Notes under the pieces: generated by a model
Told to the model about the DNA's origin: nothing
The model's input: only the letters and a program-made list of their open reading frames with translations
The model's database searches: none
Assembly: GCA_943787725.1 (NCBI GenBank)
Contig: CALSNM010000001.1
Span: 1-64,000 of the forward strand
DNA length: 64,000 nt
Direction of reading: 5' to 3'
DNA from: an uncultured Flavobacteriales bacterium
GTDB lineage: Bacteria > Bacteroidota > Bacteroidia > Flavobacteriales_D > Parvicellaceae
Translations under genes and position numbers: made by a program
In this document: positions 21,101 to 25,258 of the stretch, in pieces
Layout of the letters: each line of letters opens with the position of its first letter
Numbering within the stretch: the first letter of the stretch is position 1

Positions 21101-21364
21101 CCAAGTGCATTTACACCAAATAATGATGGTAAAAATGATGTTTTCATACCAAAAGGAATTGGTATTGATGCAGTCACGTATGATTTCTATGTATTCAATC
21201 GCTGGGGTGAACAAATTTTCGAATCACACAACAAAGACATCGGTTGGGATGGAAAACATAAAGGAACTCAAGTACAAGTTGATGCTTACGTTTGGTTAGT
21301 AAGAACAATCGATAATAAAGGAGAAGCACATGAATATATAGGTCATGTAACCGTAGTTAGATAA
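4785..21364 (+). CDS. giant SprB-repeat cell-surface adhesin with T9SS CTD (whole gene, read across frame breaks)
   Basis: One gene of about 5,500 codons encoding a secreted adhesin of the SprB type, which in gliding Bacteroidota is moved along the cell surface. The signal peptide is MKTFSIIVLVTIATFLTQ if translation starts at the internal ATG at 4809; the ATG at 4785 adds eight residues. A Gly-rich stretch and an N-terminal region to about residue 395 follow, then about 57 modules of roughly 76 residues. Each module has the pattern CxGxCDG, GGTxPYxYxWD, LCAGTYTVTVTDANGC, TEPT. A PKD-like region and the CTD (SAFTPNNDGKNDVF, GWDGKHKGTQVQVDAYVWL) end the protein. Frame breaks lie at about 9095-9240, 16985-17145 and 17860. 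Module sequence continues across each break, so I treat them as sequence errors. A terminator follows. Confidence 0.88.
7383..9755 (+). repeat. 924-base tandem repeat inside the adhesin gene, about 2.5 copies
   Basis: The copies start at 7383, 8307 and 9235 with TTAACAGTAAC. The first spacing is 924 bases, equal to 308 codons or four SprB modules. Copies 1 and 2 differ by one visible substitution over about 760 bases (GGAGCTGG against GGAACTGG) and diverge in their fourth module. The third copy begins 928 bases after the second; the extra 4 bases equal the four single-base insertions seen at 9095-9240. Copy 3 diverges near 9750. Confidence 0.9.
9292..16995 (+). CDS. giant adhesin, second open segment: about 33 SprB modules
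   Basis: An open segment of 2567 codons consisting almost only of SprB modules; its apparent start is internal to a module and is not a real translation start. It contains the end of the 924-base repeat and all of the 915-base repeat, then increasingly divergent modules. Modules of a second type, beginning CGxxNG and ending in D[LI]xG rather than TEPT, recur at about 9960-10150, 10870-11065, 11785-11980, 12700-12900, 13625-13830, 14335-14540, 15800-16000 and 16510-16710. The segment ends where extra bases break a module that resumes in the same frame at about 17119. Confidence 0.8.
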   Translation: MTSVGAGGTAPITYSWDGGLGAGQDQIGTVCAGTYTVTATDANGCTATASATVLEPTLLTIAASGTNASCNGVCDGTTSSVTAGGTAPYTYSWTGGAGTNATASALCAGTYTVTVTDAEGCTATDSYTVTEPTLLTVAVNGNDASCFGVCDGDATVVAAGGTSAYTYQWDAAGGLGTTATTTNTLCAGTAGVTVTDAQGCTATGSVVIDEPIAITLTPASNDATCGASNGDVSVVAVGGTPGYTYLWDDAGTSAAAAVGTLPAGTYTVIVTDANNCTETIAAAINDLGGGTATTIIDNQVSCFGVCDGGATVTMAGGNPAFTYLWSNGETTDVATALCVGVNSVDVTDALGCVASATVTITEPAVLTAAITSSTDPLCNAVCDGTADVTVAGGTTAYTYAWTSGGNTANETAMCAGTETVTVTDANGCSTTADVTLTDPDLLTAAIVGADPLCNGVCDGSADLTTTGGTGALTYLWDDPATTTSEDVAGLCDGTFNVIVTDANGCTATDIVTVTEPTLIVLTPAFVASTCGAANGEVSVSAVGGTGAYTYSWDDVSASTTSTVTGLVAGTYNVIVTDAQGCTETVASTITDGAAGTATTVVDNNVSCFGICDGGATVTVVGGTGPFTYLWNNGETTLSATALCVGTNSVDITDANGCVISVTADITEPAVLTAAITSSTDPLCNAVCDGTADVTVAGGTTAYTYAWTSGGNTANETAMCAGTETVTVTDANGCSTTADVTLTDPDLLTAAIVGADPLCNGVCDGSADLTTTGGTGALTYLWDDPATTTSEDVAGLCDGTFNVIVTDANGCTATDIVTVTEPTLIVLTPAFVASTCGAANGEVSVSAVGGTGAYTYSWDDVSASTTSTVTGLVAGTYNVIVTDAQGCTETVASTITDGAAGTATTVVDNNVSCFGICDGGATVTVVGGTGPFTYLWNNGETTLSATALCVGTNSVDITDANGCVISVTADITEPAVLTAAITSSTDPLCNAVCDGTADVTVAGGTTAYTYAWTSGGNTANETAMCAGTETVTVTDANGCSTTADVTLTDPDLLTAAIVGADPLCNGVCDGSADLTTTGGTGALTYLWDDPATTTSEDVAGLCDGTFNVIVTDANGCTATDIVTVTEPTAIILTTSGTDANCGQADGEVCVVAVGGTGAYTYAWNDVGAQTTACASNIVAGTYNVTVTDAQGCSQIASVTINDLAGPTATASVVIDASGFGLCDAEVTVAPVGGSGTYTYLWDDPSAQTTQNATGLCAGTYCVMVTDAVTGCVTTACVTVVEPGAIILTITTVDIQCNGVCIGETDATVTGGVPPYIYSWSSGATAEDLTGLCAGSYTLTVVDANGVSTSQTISITEPTAVAVTSVTGTDLNCNAICDGTLEATATGGTGTLTYLWDDGPTPALQNQTSVCAGTYEVTVTDDNGCTATDTYTVNEPAPLVLVTSQTDANCSQADGEACVTPSGGTAGYTYLWDDPSAQTTLCASAITSGTYNVTVTDANGCVETATVVVNDITGGTAAIVIDNNASCNTFCDGQATVSMTGGAAPYTYLWDSGAATNSTTNIGLCAGAINVTITDAVGCVTTATETIIEPTPLAITSSATDASCNGFSDGTVTTTVTGGTAAVDYIYDWVDQATAASVGNTPTVTGLAIGTYCVTVSDDNGCVITECVTIAEPTPVVITTAAIDANCGQSDGAIAVATSTGGSGFYTTEDWVDGLGNPVANTNTVPAGAYTVTVMDNVGCVGTALATVSDLSGPTTVLANQVDATCNGYCDGEISITITGGVAPYSSVWSPLPAAGQGTPDVTGLCAGTYSVDVTDVNGCTSSFSTTITEPVPVATSIVSTVDASGASVCDGTADVLATGGTGVITYTWFNDCAATLLNGALTGPNVIGLCADDYAVVSTDVNGCADTLCLTIIEPNAIFTTLTGADVTCFGVCDGQATVIASGGMPGFTYDWMSVATGNPIGQTTTTATGLCAGDYFVVVTDANGIVHNSTIQTINEPTVLAGAATVISDYNGFDVSCEGACDGSAEVIPTGGTAPYTYAWDANTGNQTTPIATNLCAITYDVVVTDANGCSQTFDVTLSKPPVLGNVFSFVDVSCNAACDGTITSSPAGGTPPFTYQWNDPALTTTASVDNLCAGTYDVVIVDANGCTITETQSVTEPIALVLAGSMAGSNCNQNDGAAEVTIVTGVAPFTYQWDANAGSQTTAIASNLFAGCYDVTVTDANGCSELINICVVDLGAPSATILTQTDVSCNAGCDGFAQIQIFGGTPPLNYTWYDNNNNPIGQTTASALSLCAGTYVGEMIDDVGCQATVSVTIVEPTALNAVISVSTDVTCFGYSDGNATVIASGGTAPYTYAWNDAAGQTTAATTSTLFPGTYTVTVTDALGCTFSIDAIIGEPLEIQLATTFTDAFCGTPTGDATVTTTNGITPFTYTWDDALTQATATAIDLIPNTYTVVVVDADGCTQVATAAVGDIPPGDVIVTSTTDALCFGDANGTATASISGTGTAPYHYEWFNASNISQGQDSITATGLTAGDYYVTITDANGCVSSSGIGTINQPILIMAATSVNC
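10369..12671 (+). repeat. 915-base tandem repeat inside the adhesin gene, about 2.5 copies
   Basis: The copies start at 10369, 11284 and 12199 with ATTACTGAACCAGCTG, exactly 915 bases (305 codons, four SprB modules) apart. I see no substitution between the two full copies. The third copy stops after two modules at 12671, where the sequence switches from CCAACTTTA to CCAACTGCG. Perfect identity over 915 bases points to a very recent duplication or ongoing gene conversion. Confidence 0.93.
17119..17901 (+). CDS. giant adhesin, third open segment: about three SprB modules
   Basis: An open segment of 260 codons continuing the SprB array. It includes one cysteine-rich module (about 17210-17415) with a DGNAC and NSCASN pair and the variant linker VQDLNGPS. 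It ends at about 17860 where one extra G (TCAGGGATGCACC) shifts the frame; removing it restores DESGCTDILNYSIGEP, which matches the module consensus. Confidence 0.78.
   Translation: MLKHITVTIIDANGCSATAPVTISEPTSLTLDSTVVNANCGLPDGNACIIASGGTSPYSYLWPDGSTNSCASNLLAGTYCVLVTDANSLQCLLICIEVQDLNGPSAMIVDTSMVSCNGFNDGSATVDMIGGNGFFTALWDVNAGSQTTPTASNLAAGFYAVTITDSIGCNASISIEITEPDVMISIQTFYNTICFGSCDGIASLATIGGTQPYSYSWLDVNNITVGTVDSIGGLCAGSYTLSIVDESGMHRYIELLHRRA
17849..21364 (+). CDS. giant adhesin, last open segment: final modules, PKD-like region and CTD
   Basis: An open segment of 1171 codons. It carries about nine more SprB modules (to about 20000), then Ig/PKD-like domains: one near 20040-20520 (TTTQYCATVSDANGC), one near 20540-20790 (FEFDIDCDGIPEYSGPN) and a PKD with YAWDFGDGTS near 20875. 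The C-terminal 90 residues are a gliding-motility-associated CTD with FTPNNDGKNDVF, FNRWGEQIFES and GWDGKHKGTQV, ending HVTVVR. This sorting signal sends the protein through the T9SS; CTDs of this type usually need a PorP/SprF partner, and one is encoded at 23769. Confidence 0.88.
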   Translation: MMSQGCTDILNYSIGEPDQVTGSASSTEISCFGACDGTATAAGIVGMTPFSYQWGASTGNQTGATAFGLCPGNYICTITDADGCQTTVSAIVTQPTVLEAAINLTGNVSCNGYSDGFAEVSPSGGIAPYTYLWDNGAGSQVTANNLLAGTYTVTVTDANGCVTTAVTIITEPTPLALTSTTINVDCFGNCNGSASVIASGGSGGNTYQWDDPTFATTAVVNNLCAGTYTCLITDANGCTISETVNITQPTQIGMSVSITDANCGFDNGSACVNIFGGTTPYVYQWNDALAQTTACASNLVANCYTMTVTDGNGCFEDSVICLNDIEGPTVTFVASSDVTCFGDQDGSVQYAVTGGTGVPTLEWVDGVGNPIPAGNNLNTLFGLDGGCYSLTATDVAGCVSSESACITEPTPLNSAILTSNVNNVSCNTGCDGDALVNASGGLVTTDYGYSWNVGQTTQQATGLCEGTYTVTVNDDNNCTSVSSVTISEPTPIVISVDNIQNVSCFGICNGLTQVSVIGGTAPYTYNWTSGATSNTASNLCAGTYTITITDANGCTEQIDITITEPPVLVQSVSTVNATCSDCNGEGSITASGGTTPYAYSWFGLGNSPGNSNNTGLCAGLVPFEVTDANGCIVSSTADVIDEAAPVIDSITFIEPLCNGYSTGSASVYTSGGTAPFAYQWDDPSAQTAQTAVALEDGLYAVQVTDANGCIAFQLVNVTEPSQLIAVADLDRVICYGDSTQVWASGQGGTPFLNGTYTVTWDNLPNVGSAPVTVAPLTTTQYCATVSDANGCLPVSSCVTITVTPPLALTITPPIDICVDGAVDLVATATGGDTLTNPYTFIWYDDAGNSVPSTQSGNVSTVNVNPSAPTTYYAVLTDGCSINDTVSTTVSINPNPQAFIAAFDSSGCAPFTAQFVANSDIGVNFEFDIDCDGIPEYSGPNNTFNYTYTTPGTYDVCLEVTSGDGCFTAINSTAMITVHDLPVASFGVAPAETSILNPVIEMIDYSIGGSIYAWDFGDGTSITGNGDSILVDSINTGIMSDPTHLYSDTGYFDITLTLFSINGTDTCENVYTQTIHIEGDYIFFAPSAFTPNNDGKNDVFIPKGIGIDAVTYDFYVFNRWGEQIFESHNKDIGWDGKHKGTQVQVDAYVWLVRTIDNKGEAHEYIGHVTVVR

Positions 21365-21388
21365 CCAACTAGAAAGAAGTGAAACCAA

Positions 21389-21418
21389 AAAAGGCAGTGC
21401 AGATAGCACTGCCTTTTT
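21389..21418 (+). terminator. rho-independent terminator after the giant adhesin
   Basis: A perfect 8-base stem GGCAGTGC / GCACTGCC with the loop AGATA, preceded by six A and followed by TTTTT. It starts 25 bases after the adhesin stop. The A-run on the other side could also let it act in reverse, but no gene ends there on the minus strand. Confidence 0.88.
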
Positions 21419-21543
21419 CCATTGCAATAAATCGGATTACTCTGTGCTCTGTAAATAAGCCACTAATATTGTAACCCTAAACTCCATATTAAAGTATTAA
21501 TTTAGAATATTTCCGATGACCAGGTGCAACAATCTTGAATTTA

Positions 21544-21560
21544 CAACGTCGGAGACGTTG
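21544..21560. repeat. short perfect inverted repeat between adhesin and next gene
   Basis: Seven-base arms CAACGTC and GACGTTG around GGA. It has no T-run, so it is not an obvious terminator. It is GC-richer than its surroundings and could be a protein-binding site, a mRNA hairpin or a dispersed palindromic element. The rest of 21419-21616 shows nothing I can identify. Confidence 0.4.
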
Positions 21561-21616
21561 ATAATATATACTAAACTGATCATCAAGAGTTAATAAAAAT
21601 AAAATACCTTTACATA

Positions 21617-21961
21617 ATGAATATACTATATCCTGCACTTCTAATCTTGTTCTCGTTATTGTTAAAGGATTTTACGGCGCAAACATCTGAAAGTAAATTT
21701 GTTCAATTCATGATGACAAATGTCGATTCAAGGGAAAAAGTATTGGAAATAGATCAATTTATGCGTAATCAGCAAGGAGTTGAAATTTCTAGAGCCGACA
21801 TTATTAGTAAAAAATATTTATGCATTTATGCATCTACAAGCAATTTAGACAGAGTGAGGTTTGAAAAATGGATGGAGGAACTAGGGGTTGAAATCAAATG
21901 TTTTAGAGAAGGTGAATACGGTACAGATAAGGTGATTGATCAAAAAATGGACTGCGAATAG
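21617..21961 (+). CDS. small exported protein before the second CTD protein
   Basis: A 114-residue protein. Its start, MNILYPALLILFSLLLKDFTAQ, is a signal peptide with the Bacteroidota AQ cleavage pattern. The mature part (FVQFMMTNVDSREKVLEIDQFMRNQQGVEISRADI and later WMEELGVEIKCFREGEYG) has the beta-alpha-beta look of a small ferredoxin-like fold, without the CxxC of metal-binding HMA domains. It ends two bases before the start of the next CTD protein, so the pair is cotranscribed. Function unknown. It resembles the small proteins at 4419 and 24842 in size and position but not clearly in sequence. Confidence 0.72.
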   Translation: MNILYPALLILFSLLLKDFTAQTSESKFVQFMMTNVDSREKVLEIDQFMRNQQGVEISRADIISKKYLCIYASTSNLDRVRFEKWMEELGVEIKCFREGEYGTDKVIDQKMDCE

Positions 21962-21963
21962 TT

Positions 21964-23766
21964 ATGAAATATTATATCCATACACTACTTATATTTGTTA
22001 TCGCATCTGCCACTAATGTAAGCTATTCCCAATGGGGGGATTGTGACAACTCAATTGAGGCATGCACCAATCCATCATTTGCAGTCACTCCAAATGGTTT
22101 TGGTAATATCGAAGAATTTCAATCTGGAACAATTACAAACCCTAGCTCAAATCCGAATGCTACACCTGGAAACAGCGGATGTTTGCTTTCTGGAGAATTA
22201 AATAGTACATGGCTTTTAATTACAGTAACCTCTCCTGGGACACTAGAATTCAGCATGGGTGATTTAGCGTCACCTGGTTGTTTTGACTGGATTATGTGGC
22301 CTTATGATGCCAACACATGTGACGATATATTTAACAATGTTCTTCCCCCAGTTGCATGTAATTGGAATGGAGCCTGCAGTGGACTAACCGGAATGGCAAA
22401 TATTTTACCTATTGGTGCAAGTCAATCAGATTTTGAAAATGAACTTAACGTTAATGCAGGGGATCAATTTATGATTTGTTTATCGAACTACGGGGGCGCA
22501 AATAGCAACATCCCTCTTAATTTCTTTGGAACCGCCGGAACAACTTGTGGTGGAGCAATTGATGCAACAATATGTGAAGGCGATACGGCAACAATCTCAG
22601 CTCTCGACGGAGTAACATATGTATGGGAAACAGCAATTTTTGGATTTATTACAACCAACACTGCTGGGGATACGGCTTATGTAAATCCATCTATAACAAC
22701 AAGTTACCCTGTAGTCATTTCATTTGCCGACGGAACCTCCGCAAACGACACTGCTGTTGTTACAGTTATCCCAGCAATCAATGCTGCCGCAACAGTTATT
22801 GAAGATCAATGTTACGGGGATGACACTGCATCCATTACCGTTGCCACACCTGGTGGTACAGCACCATTTAATTTTTCATTAACTGGACCAACATCAAGTA
22901 ATAATACCAATGGAATTTTTTCAAATTTGCCCTCTGGAAATTATACAATTGACATTACGGATGATACAGGTTGTTCTGATCAAATCATATTGACTGTCAA
23001 TCCAGGTCCATTATGTTGTGACATAACTATATCAACCACTGGTGATTCCGTTAATTGCCAAGCGGACTGCTCAGGGATGGTTATAGTTGACACCGCAAAC
23101 TCACATCCTCCAGTCAATATTCAATGGTTTGATGAAAACAACAACCCAATTATTGGAGCTTTTAATGACACTTTATTTTCAGCCTGTACCGGCACATACT
23201 ATGTTGAAGTTTCCGATATTGTTTGTATGAAAAGGGATACTGCAACTATTGGCATCAGCCTGCAATTACCAACTGCAATTTCCTCTAATGACACAACAAT
23301 TGCTGTTGATCAAGAAATACCGCTATGGACATCAGGAGGATCTAGCTATATGTGGACACCTGACACTTATTTAGACTGTTCAGATTGCGACAACCCTATT
23401 TCCACACCCGGAAATGATATCATCTACTTCATCGAAGTCACAGATTCTTTGGGCTGCAGTGTTGAAGATACAATAGTGGTCACAGTTATTTACTATCCGC
23501 TTTTTATTCCGAATGGGTTCTCCCCAAATAACGACAATGAAAATGACATTCTTTATGTTAGAGGTGGCGGTATTGCATCTATTCAAATGCATATCTTTGA
23601 TAAATGGGGTAATTTAGTTTTTGAGACATTAGATGTTGAAAAAGGTTGGGATGGAACGTTTAATGGAAAACCTGTAAATACTGGAGTTTACGTATATAGA
23701 ATGGATGCTACATTGAAAAATGGAGAAACACTAATGGAATCTGGTAACATAACCTTGTTTAGATAG
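21964..23766 (+). CDS. secreted T9SS substrate with gliding-motility CTD
   Basis: A 600-residue protein. The signal peptide is MKYYIHTLLIFVIASATNVSYS. Residues about 25-195 form a cysteine-containing N-terminal domain (ACTNPSFAVTPNGFG, WLLITVTSPGTLEFSMGDL, FDWIMWPYD) seen in other Bacteroidota CTD proteins. Ig-like and SprB-like modules follow; one near residue 270-340 has the NLPSGNYTIDITDDTGC pattern. An Ig-like domain with TAISSNDTTIAVDQEIPLW and the CTD (FIPNGFSPNNDNENDILYV, GWDGTFNGKPVNTGVYVYR, ending ITLFR) finish the protein. The reading frame is intact. The last 170 residues closely resemble those of the protein ending at 28110. It sits 2 bases before the PorP/SprF gene, which probably serves its export. 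Confidence 0.85.
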   Translation: MKYYIHTLLIFVIASATNVSYSQWGDCDNSIEACTNPSFAVTPNGFGNIEEFQSGTITNPSSNPNATPGNSGCLLSGELNSTWLLITVTSPGTLEFSMGDLASPGCFDWIMWPYDANTCDDIFNNVLPPVACNWNGACSGLTGMANILPIGASQSDFENELNVNAGDQFMICLSNYGGANSNIPLNFFGTAGTTCGGAIDATICEGDTATISALDGVTYVWETAIFGFITTNTAGDTAYVNPSITTSYPVVISFADGTSANDTAVVTVIPAINAAATVIEDQCYGDDTASITVATPGGTAPFNFSLTGPTSSNNTNGIFSNLPSGNYTIDITDDTGCSDQIILTVNPGPLCCDITISTTGDSVNCQADCSGMVIVDTANSHPPVNIQWFDENNNPIIGAFNDTLFSACTGTYYVEVSDIVCMKRDTATIGISLQLPTAISSNDTTIAVDQEIPLWTSGGSSYMWTPDTYLDCSDCDNPISTPGNDIIYFIEVTDSLGCSVEDTIVVTVIYYPLFIPNGFSPNNDNENDILYVRGGGIASIQMHIFDKWGNLVFETLDVEKGWDGTFNGKPVNTGVYVYRMDATLKNGETLMESGNITLFR

Positions 23767-23768
23767 AT

Positions 23769-24838
23769 ATGAGAATATACCTACTTTCAATAACGATATC
23801 GGCAATATTTACAGCGCATGCGCAGGACACTGAGTTTTCTCAGTTCAACAGTACGCCGTTGGTTCAGAACCCGGCTAATACTGGTATGGGGAGAGGATAT
23901 AATAGGGCAAATCTATTGTACCACTCGCAGCATTCTACGACATGGGAAATGTTTATTCAACCATGTATGCATCTGCTGATGCCCCTATATTTTCTCATAA
24001 AATGCAAAGAGCAAGTGGTTTATTTGCTACTGGATTGCATTTTTACAACAACACTGAAGGTGATGCCAAACTAAGCACACTTAACGTAGGGCTGTCTATT
24101 GCTGGACATGTCGACTTAGATTATTACAATAAAGGAAGTGTAGGAATTCAAGGAACCTACAACCAACAATCATACAATATAAATGCGATTCAATGGGATA
24201 GTCAATATAATGGCACTTCCTATGACCCTACTTTACCCTCTAATGAAAATTTTTCGGGGAATAGTAATGTGTTTTTTAATATGGGAGTTGGTCTTTTATG
24301 GAAACATTTTTCTAGAGAAGAAAATCTGACCGGTATTGATAAAGGTAGTTTTCAAATTGGATACAGTTTAGTTAATATCACTAGACCATCTTTATCTTTA
24401 ATGAACAATTCAGACAAACAATACTTTAAGCATAATGTGCATTTTAAAAGTCTGTTTGCCATTGGGGAAAAGCATATAGGTCTTGCTCCTTCAGGAATGT
24501 TTTTAATGCAAGGACCTCACATTGAATACTCGATAGGTAGTGCATTTCTATTTTATCTCAAATCAGATACGAAATATACTGGATTTATTAAGGAAGCATA
24601 TGTTGGTATGACCATGCATTACAGACATACGGATGCAATTATCCCTGGAATAGTAATTAAAGTTTCTGATATTATTATCGGTATGTCATATGATTATAGT
24701 ATTGGAAAATTGCAAAACTTTAATGGAGGAATGGGTGGATTTGAATTTTCTCTGCAGTTTAACGACACCTATGGTACCTTATTCAATCAAGGGAATATGC
24801 ACGTAACAAATGGTGCGCAAAACTCCAGAAAATTATAA
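23769..24838 (+). CDS. PorP/SprF-family T9SS outer-membrane protein (frame broken near 23945)
   Basis: A predicted outer-membrane beta-barrel. Members of this family bind T9SS and help secrete CTD proteins encoded next to them; SprF does this for SprB in Flavobacterium johnsoniae. The N-terminus is a signal peptide, MRIYLLSITISAIFTAHAQ, followed by the family hallmark DTEFSQFNSTPLVQNPANTGM. The body holds YHSQHSTTWGNVYSTMYASAD (joined across the break), ATGLHFYNN, and the late strands IPGIVIKVSDIIIGMSYDYS and GGMGGFEFSLQF. One missing G in TGGGAAATG near 23945 explains the shift. About 355 residues, a normal family length. It lies between the two CTD proteins with near-matching C-termini. Family certain; substrate inferred. 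Confidence 0.88.
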
Positions 24839-24841
24839 TTG

Positions 24842-25258
24842 ATGAAATTAATTATATTAACCTTCGCCTTGATGATTGCTTTCAATTCTATCGGCCAAAA
24901 TATAAACCCAAAGGTAATGGAATCTTTAGGAGCTGAAAAAGCACATGATTTATTTTCAAATAACCCCGAAAAGTATAATCATTTATTGGACTTCATAGAT
25001 CATTCGTGGTATGTCCAAGATGTTCATTTTAAAGACTTGTCCGATTTAAAAGATTTTAGAACTGTTAAATTTAAAGGTACTAGCCTTAATTTATTTGATG
25101 ATGGACAAAATTTCAGAATAGAAAATTTCAATCCACTTCTTTACGAAATTAAAATTCAGGATAAATATCCCACAGTCTATAAACTGGGAGAAACTGGAAA
25201 AATAATCGTTTTCTATTCAAGAGAATATTTCATTGAAAAAGCTAAGGAAACTAAATGA
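24842..25258 (+). CDS. small exported protein before the third CTD protein
   Basis: A 138-residue protein I do not recognise. I start it at the ATG at 24842, three bases after the PorP/SprF stop; an in-frame TTG lies just before it. MKLIILTFALMIAFNSIGQ is a signal peptide. The mature part reads SLGAEKAHDLFSNNPEKYNHLLDFIDHSWYV, then alternating hydrophobic strands and GKIIVFYSREYFIEKAKE. There are no cysteines. Its stop overlaps the start of the next CTD protein as ATGATG, so it is coupled to it. It is the third small exported protein in this locus placed directly ahead of a CTD protein. Confidence 0.75.
   Translation: MKLIILTFALMIAFNSIGQNINPKVMESLGAEKAHDLFSNNPEKYNHLLDFIDHSWYVQDVHFKDLSDLKDFRTVKFKGTSLNLFDDGQNFRIENFNPLLYEIKIQDKYPTVYKLGETGKIIVFYSREYFIEKAKETK

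Noticed and set aside
21964-23766. The 600-residue CTD protein as a second SprB
   Set aside because: It has only one SprB-like module among Ig-like domains and is far too short.
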